Shown here piece by piece: positions 16,815 to 24,934 of a stretch of 64,000 nucleotides of DNA. The DNA is from Nocardioides guangzhouensis. GTDB taxonomy: Bacteria > Actinomycetota > Actinomycetes > Propionibacteriales > Nocardioidaceae. Both the position numbers and the translations under genes were made by a program. How positions within the stretch are numbered: position 1 is the first letter of the stretch; each line of letters starts with the position of its first letter. The DNA is taken from the NCBI RefSeq assembly GCF_004519545.1, contig NZ_SDKM01000019.1:1-64000 (forward strand), read 5' to 3'. Below the pieces are notes generated by a model. That model searched no databases. It saw nothing but the letters and a program-made list of their open reading frames with translations, and was not told where the DNA came from.

Positions 16815-18428
16815 TCAGGCGCGGACCCACGCGGCGGTGTCCGGGGGCAGCAGGGTGCCGGCCGCCGACTCGGTCAGCCGACCGCTGGCGACCAGGACCT
16901 CCCCGGCGGGCAGCGGCACGGGGGAGTCGCCGCAGTTGGTCACCGAGACCACCGGACCGCGGCGCACGACGAGCACGTCCGCGTCGGAGCCCGAGGTGTC
17001 GACGGTGTCACCCGCGGTCGTCGCGAAGGTACGACGGGCGGCCAGGGCCGCGCGGTAGAACGACAGCGTCGAGTCCGGGTCGCCGTCCTGCGCCTCGACG
17101 GTCAGGGCGTCCCAGTGCGCCGGCATCGGCAGCCAGGGCTGCTCCGCCGGACCGAAGTCGTACGGCGCGCGGTCCCCGCCCCACGGCATGGGGACGCGGC
17201 AGCCGTCCCGGCCGGGCTCGCCGGTGCGGAACCAGGACGGGTCCTGCCGGTGCTCCGGCGCGACGTCGACCTGCTCGAGGCCGAGCTCCTCGCCCTGGTA
17301 GACGTACGCCGAGCCGGGCAGCGCCAGCATCGTCAGCGTGGCCGCGCGGGCCCGAGCCAGCCCGGTCTCGCCGCCGCCGTACCGCGTGACGTGCCGGGTG
17401 ACGTCGTGGTTGCTGAGCACCCAGGTCGGGGACGCCTCGACCAGCGAGACCGCCTCGAGGGTGTCGGTGACGACCTTCTTGAAGGCCGGCGCGGACCACG
17501 GCGTGGTGAGCCAGTGGAAGTTGAAGGACTGGTGCAGCTCGTCGGAGCGGATGTACTGCGCCATCGACTCCGGGGTCTGGGTCCAGGCCTCGGCGACGGC
17601 CATCCGGTCACCGGGGTAGTCGTCCAGGATCTTGCGCCAGCGGCGGTAGACCTCGTGCACCTCGGGCTGGTCCCACATGGGCTCGTCGCGCAGCACGCGC
17701 TCGACCATGGAGTGCTCGGCGGAGGCGGCCTCGGTCTCGTCGGCGGCGACGACCTGGTCGCGCAGGCCCTCCTCCTTGAACAGGCCGTGCGCCACGTCGA
17801 CGCGGAACCCGTCGACGCCGCGGTCCAGCCAGAACCGGAGCACGTCATCGAACATGTCGGCGACCTCGGGGTTGCGCCAGTCGAGGTCGGGCTGGGTCGG
17901 GTCGAAGAGGTGGAGGTACCACTGGCCGTCGTCGACGCGGGTCCACGCGGGACCGCCGAAGACCGACTCCCAGTTGTTCGGGGGCAGCTCGCCGTGCTCG
18001 CCGCGGCCCTCGCGGAACATGTAGCGGGCGCGCTCGGGACTGCCCGGCCCGGCGGCCAGCGCTGTCCGGAACCAGGCGTGCTCGCTGGAGGTGTGGTTCG
18101 GCACCAGGTCGACGATCACCTTCACGTCGAGCTCGTGGGCCCGCTCGATCATGGCGTCGGCGTCGGCAAGGGTGCCGAACAGCGGGTCGACGTCGGTGTA
18201 GTCCGCGACGTCGTACCCGTGGTCGTTCTGGGGGGAGGAGTAGAACGGCGTGATCCACAGGGCGTCGACGCCGAGGTCGCGCAGGTGGGGCAGCCGGGCG
18301 GTGATCCCGGGCAGGTCGCCGATGCCGTCGGCGTTGCCGTCGGCGAAGCTGCGGACGTAGATCTGGTAACAGACCGCGTGCCGCCACCAGGCGTTCCTTG
18401 GATCGTTCAAATTCACCATGAGAACCAT
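16815..18428 (-). CDS. GH13 alpha-glucosidase
   Basis: A 537-residue cytoplasmic glycoside hydrolase of family 13, oligo-1,6-glucosidase/alpha-glucosidase type, releasing glucose from short alpha-glucans or sucrose-like substrates. Catalytic segments: VIVDLVPNHTS (region I), DGFRVDVAHG with the Asp nucleophile (II), MAVAEAW with the Glu acid/base (III) and VLSNHDVTRH with the third Asp (IV). The C-terminal part is a beta domain. There is no signal peptide. The start could be ATG 18428 or ATG 18419, 9 nt downstream. No sugar transporter or regulator is adjacent. Confidence 0.92.
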   Translation of the reverse strand: MVLMVNLNDPRNAWWRHAVCYQIYVRSFADGNADGIGDLPGITARLPHLRDLGVDALWITPFYSSPQNDHGYDVADYTDVDPLFGTLADADAMIERAHELDVKVIVDLVPNHTSSEHAWFRTALAAGPGSPERARYMFREGRGEHGELPPNNWESVFGGPAWTRVDDGQWYLHLFDPTQPDLDWRNPEVADMFDDVLRFWLDRGVDGFRVDVAHGLFKEEGLRDQVVAADETEAASAEHSMVERVLRDEPMWDQPEVHEVYRRWRKILDDYPGDRMAVAEAWTQTPESMAQYIRSDELHQSFNFHWLTTPWSAPAFKKVVTDTLEAVSLVEASPTWVLSNHDVTRHVTRYGGGETGLARARAATLTMLALPGSAYVYQGEELGLEQVDVAPEHRQDPSWFRTGEPGRDGCRVPMPWGGDRAPYDFGPAEQPWLPMPAHWDALTVEAQDGDPDSTLSFYRAALAARRTFATTAGDTVDTSGSDADVLVVRRGPVVSVTNCGDSPVPLPAGEVLVASGRLTESAAGTLLPPDTAAWVRA

Positions 18429-18461
18429 GGTGGCAGACCGGGCGGCGAGGACGAAACCCGT

Positions 18462-19289
18462 TCAGCCGAATGTGGCGCGGTCCACGGCGATCCACACGTG
18501 CCGGGCCCGGCCCACGATGCGTCCGTCGGCGTCGTACAGGGTCGACGCGGTGAAGCTCTTGCGCCCCTCGGCGCCGAGCAGCTGCCCGACCACCACGTGC
18601 TCCTCGCCGATCGCGGGGAGGGCGTCGATCTCGGCGGTCATCCGGCCGAGCACCATCATCCGCTCCTCGAGGTCGGCCGCCCAGCCGCCCGTGCAGTCCA
18701 GCGCCGCCCAGGTCACCGGCAGGCTGGCGCGGGGCACCTCGTCGACGTACTCGTGGAAGTCCTCGCCGACGCTCGGCGCCGGCGTCCACGCCGACGCCAC
18801 CCGCTGCCCGCCGTCCGCGGCCGGCGAGACCAGGCCAGGGAAGATCCGCAGCCCGTCGCCCTCCGCGCGGCCGGTGCCGCAGGCGAAGCAGGTGGGGAAG
18901 GGGTGCGACCGGAGGCCCGGGTACGTCGCCATGGCCGCACGCGCCTCCTCGACCGGCACCGCCTCGACCGGCGTGACCTCGCCGTCGAGCACGCGCGCCT
19001 CGGCGACCCGGGCTTCGCCCGCGGCCAGCACGGTCAGCGGCGGCTGCTCGGCGTCGAGGTGCTGGACGTGCAGGGGTACGTCGAGCGGCGGCGGCATGCG
19101 CAGCGTCACCTCGATCGCCGGCCACGAGCGGCAGCGGTCCTCGCCCTCGCGGCCCGGGACCAGCGCGGCCAGCGAGCCGGCCGTCCACCCCCCGTTGCCG
19201 GAGTCCTTCGGACCGCAGAACCGGGACGGCACGGTGAGCTCCGTCGTCGGGAAGTGCTCGATCAGGGGTGCTGAGACGGGGTCGGTCAT
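18462..19289 (-). CDS. hotdog-like acyl-thioesterase family protein
   Basis: A 275-residue protein that looks like a double-hotdog thioesterase. Residues about 20-110 resemble an N-terminal hotdog (GPKDSGNGGWTAGSLAAL as the helix-loop, then EVTLRMPPPLDV), and the second half (PVTWAALDCTGGWAADL, later VVGQLLGAEGRKSFTASTLYDADG) another. Between them HPFPTCFACGTGR holds two cysteines. The start is ATG 19289, preceded by GGAGGA; the upstream GTG gives only four more residues. The substrate is probably an acyl-CoA, but this rests on fold resemblance. It follows the photolyase in the same direction. Confidence 0.65.
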   Translation of the reverse strand: MTDPVSAPLIEHFPTTELTVPSRFCGPKDSGNGGWTAGSLAALVPGREGEDRCRSWPAIEVTLRMPPPLDVPLHVQHLDAEQPPLTVLAAGEARVAEARVLDGEVTPVEAVPVEEARAAMATYPGLRSHPFPTCFACGTGRAEGDGLRIFPGLVSPAADGGQRVASAWTPAPSVGEDFHEYVDEVPRASLPVTWAALDCTGGWAADLEERMMVLGRMTAEIDALPAIGEEHVVVGQLLGAEGRKSFTASTLYDADGRIVGRARHVWIAVDRATFG

Positions 19290-19380
19290 CCGTTCCTCCA
19301 CTGCCGGCGTCGGCCGGCAGTTGCCGCTGGTTGTGAATTTCCTACGGTCGCACGCCCGGGCGTGCTGCGTCGATCTGGTG

Positions 19381-20718
19381 TCACCGCTTCATCCGCTCCA
19401 GCCGGGCCAGCGCCTCGCGCCGCTCCTCGGCGTGGTCGACGATCGGCGCCGGGTAGCCGTCGACCGGGCCCGGCTCGTGCGGATCCTCGGCGCCCGCCAG
19501 CTCCGGCACCCAGCGCCGGACGTAGTCGCCGTCCGGATCGAACTTGCGGCCCTGCGAGGTCGGGTTGAAGACCCGGAAGTACGGCGCCGCGTCGGTGCCG
19601 CAGCCCGCGGTCCACTGCCAGCCGTGCTGGTTGGAGGCCAGGTCGCCGTCGACCAGCCAGCGCATGAAGTGCCGGGCGCCGTGCCGCCACTCGAGGTGCA
19701 GGTCCTTGACCAGGAACGACGCCACGATCATGCGCACCCGGTTGTGCATCCAGCCGGTCGCGCGCAGCTGTCGCATCCCGGCGTCGACGATCGGGTAGCC
19801 GGTCCGCCCGCGCCGCCACGCGTCGAGCCGGCCGTCGGGCTCGTCGTACTCCATGCGCGCGAACTCCGGGCGGAGGTACTCCCGCGCGGTCTCCGGCCGC
19901 TGGAACAGCACGTCGGCGTAGAACTCGCGCCAGGCCAGCTCGGTGCGGTACGTCGCGGGGCCGGCGCCGCGGGCCAGGTCGGCGAGCATCGTGCGCGGGT
20001 GGATCTCACCCCACTTCAGGTGCACCGACATGTGCGAGGTCCGGTCGAGGTCGGGCCGGTCCCGGTCGTCGGCGTACGACGCGAGGTCACCATCGACGTA
20101 CTCCCGCCACCGGCGCCGGGCGGCGGCCTCCCCGGCCTCGGGCAGCTCGAGGCCGTCCGGGAGCGCGGGGGAGGGGAGGTCGACGGTGTCGTCGAGCGCC
20201 AGCCAGCGCGCCCCGGTCGGGGCGTCGACCGGCGCCCGCCAGCCGTGGCCGGCCCACGCCTTCGAGAACGGCGTGAACACCTTGTAGGGGTCGCCGGAGC
20301 CGTTGGTCACCCGCCCCGGCGCCACGGCGTACGGCGATCCCGTGCGGACCAGCTCGATGCCGTGGTCGGCCAGGGCCTCCTCGACCTCGGCGTCGCGGCG
20401 GTGGCCATAGGGGCCGTAGTCCGCGGCGACGTGGACCCGCGTGGCGCCGACCGCCTTCGCCGCCAGCAGCACCTGCGGGACCGGGTTGCCGCGCACCACC
20501 GACAGCCCGGCGTTCCGCTGCCGGAGCGAGGCGTCGAGGGCGCGCAGGGAGGCGGCGAGGTACGCCCGCCGGCTCGGTCCGGCCGGTCCCCACAGTGCGG
20601 GGTCGAGCACGAACAGCGGCAGCACCCCGTCGGACGCGCACGCGTCGAGGAGGGCCGGGTTGTCCGAGAGCCGCAGGTCGCGGCGGAACCACATGACCGT
20701 GGTGTTCGCGTCGCTCAT
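19381..20718 (-). CDS. phr: deoxyribodipyrimidine photolyase
   Basis: A 445-residue class I CPD photolyase that uses blue light and FADH- to split pyrimidine dimers. The N-terminal antenna domain begins VMWFRRDLRLSDNPALL. The FAD/DNA domain shows TSHMSVHLKWGEIHPR, ELAWREFYADVLF, TGYPIVDAGMRQLRATGWMHNRVRM, the FAD-pocket NQHGWQWTAGCGTDAAPYFRVFNP, and the tryptophans of the electron-transfer chain. The start at ATG 20718 gives the usual N-terminus. It is divergent from ideR with 47 bp between the starts. Confidence 0.95.
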   Translation of the reverse strand: MSDANTTVMWFRRDLRLSDNPALLDACASDGVLPLFVLDPALWGPAGPSRRAYLAASLRALDASLRQRNAGLSVVRGNPVPQVLLAAKAVGATRVHVAADYGPYGHRRDAEVEEALADHGIELVRTGSPYAVAPGRVTNGSGDPYKVFTPFSKAWAGHGWRAPVDAPTGARWLALDDTVDLPSPALPDGLELPEAGEAAARRRWREYVDGDLASYADDRDRPDLDRTSHMSVHLKWGEIHPRTMLADLARGAGPATYRTELAWREFYADVLFQRPETAREYLRPEFARMEYDEPDGRLDAWRRGRTGYPIVDAGMRQLRATGWMHNRVRMIVASFLVKDLHLEWRHGARHFMRWLVDGDLASNQHGWQWTAGCGTDAAPYFRVFNPTSQGRKFDPDGDYVRRWVPELAGAEDPHEPGPVDGYPAPIVDHAEERREALARLERMKR

Positions 20719-20765
20719 CGCGTCCACTGTGCCAGCGGGTCCCACGGATACGTAAGAATGATCCG

Positions 20766-21452
20766 GTGAGCGACCTGATCGACACCACCGAGATGTACCT
20801 CCGGACCATCTACGAGCTGGTCGAGGAGGGCATCGTGCCGCTGCGCGCGCGGATCGCCGAGCGCCTGCACCAGAGCGGCCCGACCGTCAGCCAGACCGTG
20901 GCCCGCATGGAGCGCGACGGCCTGCTCACCGTCGAGGGGGACCGCCACCTGGAGCTCACCGAGGAGGGCAACCGCCTCGCCACCCGGGTCATGCGCAAGC
21001 ACCGGCTCGCAGAGCGGCTGCTCACCGACGTGATCGGGCTCGACTGGGAGCTGGTGCACGCCGAGGCCTGCCGCTGGGAGCACGTGATGTCCGAGACCGT
21101 CGAGCGGCGCCTCGTCGAGCTGCTCGACCACCCCACCGAGTCGCCGTACGGCAACCCGATCCCGGGCCTCGACGAGCTCGGCGAGTCGTCCCTCGGCGAG
21201 GAGTTCATGACCGACGTCGAGGCGCTGTCGGTCGCGGCCGGTCACAGCGACTCGCGGGTGCACATCCGGCGGATCTCCGAGGAGATGCAGAAGGACGAGG
21301 ACCTCATGGGCGCGCTGCGCCGGGTCGGTGCGCTGCCCGGCAAGACCGTGACCGTGGTCGCCACCGGCGAGGGAGTGCTGGTCGGGTCGGGTGGCGAGAC
21401 CGCCGAGATCGTGCCCGAAGCGGCCGATCACATCTTCGTCAGGAAGCTCTGA
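20766..21452 (+). CDS. ideR: iron-dependent regulator IdeR/DtxR
   Basis: A 228-residue metal-activated repressor of iron uptake genes. Residues 1-65 form the winged helix (ERLHQSGPTVSQTVARMERDGLL). The metal ligands fall at the same numbers as in mycobacterial IdeR: Met10, Cys102, Glu105 and His106 (regulatory site) and His79, Glu83, His98 (ancillary site). The C-terminal SH3-like domain is present (GALPGKTVTVVATGEGVLVG). The start is GTG 20766. A -10-like sequence just 5' suggests a short or absent leader. It is convergent with the LysR gene, overlapping it by 14 bp. Confidence 0.93.
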   Translation: MSDLIDTTEMYLRTIYELVEEGIVPLRARIAERLHQSGPTVSQTVARMERDGLLTVEGDRHLELTEEGNRLATRVMRKHRLAERLLTDVIGLDWELVHAEACRWEHVMSETVERRLVELLDHPTESPYGNPIPGLDELGESSLGEEFMTDVEALSVAAGHSDSRVHIRRISEEMQKDEDLMGALRRVGALPGKTVTVVATGEGVLVGSGGETAEIVPEAADHIFVRKL

Positions 21453-22323
21453 GGTCCCCGGTCAGCTTCTCCAGGACCAGCCGCAGCGGCGGCCAGGCGT
21501 CCCGCCCGCGCCGTACGACGGCGTAGGCGCGGAGCACCACCGGCGGGTCCGCGATCGTCAGCACGCGTACGCCGGCGCGGGTCGCGCGCTCCCGCGGCAG
21601 CAACCCGACGCCGTGGCCGGCCAGGATCAGGTCCTCGACGAGGTCGAGGCTGTCGATGTGGTGCCGGATCCGCGGGGTGAAGCCGGCCAGCGCGGCGAGC
21701 GTGCGGACGGCGTCCTCGTCAGCGGTGTTGCGCGAGTTCACGATCCAGGTCGCGTCGGCGTACGTCGCGAGGTCGGCCGGCTCGCGCGGCTTCCCGTCCT
21801 CGGAGACGCCGAGCCCCCAGGGGACGTCCCACAGGTGCCTCGCCGCGACCTCGGGGCCCAGCGAGACCGGGGCGAGGTTGTAGTCGTAGACCAGGGCCAG
21901 GTCGAGCCGGTCCGCGGTGAGCAGGTCGAGGGCCTCCCGAGGCTCGTACTCCTGGACCGACACGTCGACATCCGGGTGTGAGCCCGCCATCTCGGCGACC
22001 ACCGGCAGCAATGAGCGGCGGATGGCGGTGGCGAACCCGCCGACCCGGATGGTCCCGCTGGGCTCGGCGTCGGGGTCGAGGTCGGCCCGGGCGGCGTCGA
22101 TCGCGGCCATCACCGTCACCGCGTGGTCGGCGAGCCGGAGACCGGCCGGGGTGAGCCTCACGCGCCGGCCTTCGGGCTCGAGCAGCGGCGTGCCGGCCTC
22201 GCGGGCGAGCGCGGCGATCTGCTGCGAGACCGAGGACGTGGTCAGGTGCAGGGTCTCGGCGACCGCCCGCATCGAGCCGAGACGGGAGAGCTCGAGGAGG
22301 AGACGGAGGCGCCGCGGGTCCAT
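21439..22323 (-). CDS. LysR-family transcriptional regulator
   Basis: A 294-residue LysR protein. The N-terminal winged helix is MDPRRLRLLLELSRLGSMR then AVAETLHLTTSSVSQQIAALAREAG; the periplasmic-binding-protein-like effector domain starts near residue 88 (GTIRVGGFATAIRR). Starts at 22323 or 22332 are equally possible; neither has a good ribosome site. It is divergent from the EamA exporter and should regulate it through the inverted repeat at 22354-22378, an arrangement common for amino-acid or metabolite exporters. Confidence 0.9.
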   Translation of the reverse strand: MDPRRLRLLLELSRLGSMRAVAETLHLTTSSVSQQIAALAREAGTPLLEPEGRRVRLTPAGLRLADHAVTVMAAIDAARADLDPDAEPSGTIRVGGFATAIRRSLLPVVAEMAGSHPDVDVSVQEYEPREALDLLTADRLDLALVYDYNLAPVSLGPEVAARHLWDVPWGLGVSEDGKPREPADLATYADATWIVNSRNTADEDAVRTLAALAGFTPRIRHHIDSLDLVEDLILAGHGVGLLPRERATRAGVRVLTIADPPVVLRAYAVVRRGRDAWPPLRLVLEKLTGDLRAS

Positions 22324-22353
22324 GCCAGGCATCGTGCAGGATCGGTGAACGGT

Positions 22354-22378
22354 ACGTCCACCTATTCCACGTGGACGT
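22354..22378. promoter_or_regulatory. inverted repeat between LysR and EamA genes
   Basis: ACGTCCAC - 9 nt - GTGGACGT is a perfect 8-bp inverted repeat, flanked on both sides by a direct GTGAACGG. Its location between divergent lysR and eamA starts, and its 25-bp span, suit a LysR binding site. Confidence 0.7.
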
Positions 22379-22407
22379 GAACGGATCTGGTGGCTTCTAC
22401 TGGAGCC

Positions 22408-23316
22408 ATGAGCACGACGACCAGCCCCCCGACCGCCGGAGGTACCGTCCCCGGCAACGCGCGCAAGGGCGCCGCGATGGCGCTGGTCTCGATGTCGTGC
22501 GTGCAGCTCGGACTGGCCGGCTCGGTCGGGCTGATCGACGACCTCGGTGCCGCCGGGGCGGCCTGGATCCGGCTCGCCTGGGCCGGGCTGCTGCTGGTCG
22601 TGCTGGTGCGGCCGCGGGTCCGCGACCTCACCCCGTCCGCGCTCAGGGCGTGCGTGGCCCTCGGCGTGGTCACCGCCGGCGTGACGCTGCTGTTCATGGC
22701 AGCGGTCGCCCGCCTGCCGCTCGGCACCGCCAGCGCGCTCGAGTTCCTCGGCCCGCTCGGTGTCGCTGCGTTCCGCGCGCACGGCCGGCACCGCTGGTGG
22801 GCGGCGGTCGCGGGCGTCGGCGTGCTCCTGCTGACCGAGCCGTGGAGCGGCGGCGCCGACCCGGTGGGGGTGGCGTTCGCGCTCGGCGCGGCGGTCTGCT
22901 GGGCGGCGTACATCCTGCTCACGCAGCGGGTCGGCGACGAGGTCGCGGGCATCGCGGGGGTGGCGGTGTCGATCCCGGTGGCCGCGGTCGTGTCGACCGT
23001 GCTGGTCGGGCCGTTCGTGATCGGCGACCTCACGCCGCGGCTGGTGCTGGTCGGGCTCGGGCTGGCGATCCTGCTGCCGCTGGTGCCGTTCACGCTCGAG
23101 CTGATGGCGCTGCGGCACCTGACCACCGCGGCGTTCGGGACGCTGATGTGCCTCGAGCCGGCGATCGCCCTGCTGGTCGGGCTGGTCGCGCTCGGCCAGG
23201 TGCCCGAGCCGCTGGCGGTGGTCGGTATCGGGTTCGTGGTGGTCGCCGGGATCGGCGCCGAGCGCACCGGGTCGCGGGAGCCGGTGCCGCCGGAGCCGCC
23301 GATCCACGGAGGCTGA
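22408..23316 (+). CDS. EamA/DMT-family exporter
   Basis: A 302-residue, ten-helix transporter made of two EamA repeats (about residues 12-135 and 150-285), of the RhtA/YdcZ-like threonine-homoserine or metabolite exporter type. Second-repeat helices include [21 protein letters not shown] and [21 protein letters not shown], the latter a family hallmark. The start is ATG 22408 with GGAG close upstream; GTG 22390 is an alternative. It is divergent from its probable LysR regulator and convergent with the sirtuin gene (3 bp apart). Confidence 0.88.
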   Translation: MSTTTSPPTAGGTVPGNARKGAAMALVSMSCVQLGLAGSVGLIDDLGAAGAAWIRLAWAGLLLVVLVRPRVRDLTPSALRACVALGVVTAGVTLLFMAAVARLPLGTASALEFLGPLGVAAFRAHGRHRWWAAVAGVGVLLLTEPWSGGADPVGVAFALGAAVCWAAYILLTQRVGDEVAGIAGVAVSIPVAAVVSTVLVGPFVIGDLTPRLVLVGLGLAILLPLVPFTLELMALRHLTTAAFGTLMCLEPAIALLVGLVALGQVPEPLAVVGIGFVVVAGIGAERTGSREPVPPEPPIHGG

Positions 23317-23319
23317 CCG

Positions 23320-24171
23320 TCAGCCGGCCAGCGCGGTGAGGAACTCGCTGCACCCGTCGTCGAGGGTGTACGTCGCGTGCTCGTCGCCGCGGGTGGGGCC
23401 CCGGTTGACGATGACCACCGGGATGCCAAGCCTGGCGGCGCGCTTCACGAACCGCAGGCCGGACATGACCGTGAGCGAGGAGCCCACGACCAGCAGCACG
23501 CCGTCGCGGCCGGCCAGCGCCTCGACCGCGTCGTAGCTGCGCTGCACCCGCACCGGCGGGACGTTCTCGCCGAAGAACACCACGTCGGGCTTGAGCGCAC
23601 CGCCGCAGTCGCAGCCGGGGACCACGAAGCCGTCGGTCTCGTCGATCTCCACGTCGCCGTCGGGACGGACCAGCGCGGCGGCGTGCGTGGCGGCGTACCC
23701 GGGGTTGAGCCGCTCGAGCGTCCGCTGCAGCGCGGCCCGGGAGCTGATCGCGCGGCAGGACAGGCAGACGACGTCGGAGATCCGGCCGTGCAGGGCGAGG
23801 ACGCGCGAGCCGGCGGCCTCGTGCAGGCCGTCGACGTTCTGGGTGACGAGGAGGTCGACGCCGCCGGTGGCCTCGAGCCGGGCCAGCGCGTGGTGCCCGG
23901 CGTTGGGGCGCGCCGTACCCAAGCGGGACCAGCCGACGTGGCTGCGCGCCCAGTAGCGGCGCTGCGCGTCGGGACCGGAGACGAACTCGCCGTACGTCAT
24001 CGGCATCCGGGCCGGGGCGTTCGGGCCGCGGTAGTCGGGGATGCCCGAGTCGGTGGACAGGCCGGCGCCGGTGAGCACGACCAGCGGCCGGCCGCGCAGG
24101 AACGCGAGCACGTCGGGCGCAGCCGCCTGCCCCGGTCGGGCGGCGGCCTCGCCGGGCGGTGCGAGGGTCAC
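23320..24171 (-). CDS. Sir2-family NAD-dependent deacylase
   Basis: A 283-residue sirtuin removing acyl groups from lysines with NAD+. Seen: the NAD loop TGAGLSTDSGIPDYRGP, TQNVDGLHEAAGS, the catalytic histidine in LALHGRISDVVC, the zinc cysteines CLSC and CDCGG, and GSSLTVMSGLRFV. The longer insert between the zinc pairs is typical of this actinobacterial class. The start at GTG 24171 overlaps the stop of the DUF2277 gene (GTGA), so the two are translationally coupled. Confidence 0.92.
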   Translation of the reverse strand: MTLAPPGEAAARPGQAAAPDVLAFLRGRPLVVLTGAGLSTDSGIPDYRGPNAPARMPMTYGEFVSGPDAQRRYWARSHVGWSRLGTARPNAGHHALARLEATGGVDLLVTQNVDGLHEAAGSRVLALHGRISDVVCLSCRAISSRAALQRTLERLNPGYAATHAAALVRPDGDVEIDETDGFVVPGCDCGGALKPDVVFFGENVPPVRVQRSYDAVEALAGRDGVLLVVGSSLTVMSGLRFVKRAARLGIPVVIVNRGPTRGDEHATYTLDDGCSEFLTALAG

Positions 24172-24437
24172 GTGCCGTACCGCAGTGCGGCCCGGGCGCG
24201 CGCCTTCTCCGCCTCGACCTCGCGGTCCTTCGGCGGGGCGGTGGTGACCAGCTCCTCCAGCAGGTGCCGGGTGGCGTGCGCGACCTCGCGCACCGCCAGG
24301 TCGAACGCCTCCTGGTTGCGCTGCGACGGCCGGGTGGAGCCGCTCACCTTGCGGACGTACTGCAGCGCGGCGGCCGTGATCTCGTCGTTGGTCGCCGGCG
24401 GCTCGAAGTTGTGGAGCTGGCGGATGTTGCGGCACAT
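24168..24437 (-). CDS. DUF2277 family protein
   Basis: An 89-residue protein starting MCRNIRQLHNFEPPATNDEI, the invariant N-terminus of the DUF2277 family, followed by helices (AALQYVRKVSGSTRPSQRN, AFDLAVREVAHATRHLLEEL). Function is unknown. The MCRNI start, with its conserved cysteine, fixes the initiation site at 24437. It overlaps the sirtuin gene by four bases, so it may be a substrate or partner of the deacylase; that is inference from context only. Confidence 0.88.
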   Translation of the reverse strand: MCRNIRQLHNFEPPATNDEITAAALQYVRKVSGSTRPSQRNQEAFDLAVREVAHATRHLLEELVTTAPPKDREVEAEKARARAALRYGT

Positions 24438-24490
24438 GTCCCCGAGGGTACGCCGCCCCACCCGCCCCGCCCTGCCTGAAATTGATCGCC

Positions 24491-24573
24491 GAGGTGCCCG
24501 GAGTTGTTGGTCGAGGTGCCCGGAGTTGTTGGTCGAGGTGTCTGGAGTTGTTGGTCGAGGTGCCCGAAGTTGC
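24491..24573. repeat. 22-bp tandem repeats, array 1
   Basis: Three complete units of GAGGTGCCCGGAGTTGTTGG-TC (24491-24556; the third has two changes) and one partial unit follow the 3' end of the small basic membrane protein. The array is related, in inverted orientation, to the 22-bp array at 24871. Confidence 0.85.
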
Positions 24574-24579
24574 GTGTCC

Positions 24580-24786
24580 CTAGTGCCGCTTGCGTCGGAC
24601 GCGCTTGGACTGGGCTCTCCTCCGCTTCCGCTCCTTGCGCTGGGCACTGCCGGACCTGGTGCGGGACGCCCCCGCGGTTCCTCGTGGCGGGCGCGACTTC
24701 GCGAGGCGGGGCTTGCGCTGGTTGCGGACCAGCACCACGGTCACGAGCAGGATGCCCAGGACCGCGAAGACCGCGACGTACCACAT
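24580..24786 (-). CDS. tiny basic membrane protein
   Basis: A 68-residue protein with one N-terminal membrane helix (WYVAVFAVLGILLVTVVLV) and a C-terminal tail of about 45 residues that is extremely rich in Arg and Lys (RKERKRRRAQSKRVRRKRH). The tail would lie in the cytoplasm and could bind nucleic acid or acidic lipids. A strong GGAGGGAGG ribosome site precedes ATG 24786, which supports it being real. It is flanked on both sides by related 22-bp repeat arrays. Family unknown to me. Confidence 0.7.
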   Translation of the reverse strand: MWYVAVFAVLGILLVTVVLVRNQRKPRLAKSRPPRGTAGASRTRSGSAQRKERKRRRAQSKRVRRKRH

Positions 24787-24870
24787 GGTGGCCTCCCTCC
24801 GGCTGCTGCCTCAGGCTAGCGGTCACCAGACCTGGCCGTCGGCAAACAAGGCCTGGCCGTTCGGGGCGCA

Positions 24871-24930
24871 ATTCGGGGCACCTCGGCCATCGATTCGGGG
24901 CACCTCGGCCATCAATTCGGGGCACGTGGG
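24871..24930. repeat. 22-bp tandem repeats, array 2
   Basis: Two units of ATTCGGGGCACCTCGGCCAT-CR (24871-24892, 24893-24914) and a partial third, with a degenerate one just before. The GGGCACCTCG core is shared with the reverse complement of array 1. There are no spacers of CRISPR type between units. Confidence 0.85.
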
Positions 24931-24934
24931 CGGG

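Noticed and set aside
24491..24930. CRISPR array
   Set aside because: The 22-bp units are directly adjacent with no unique spacers, and no cas genes are present.
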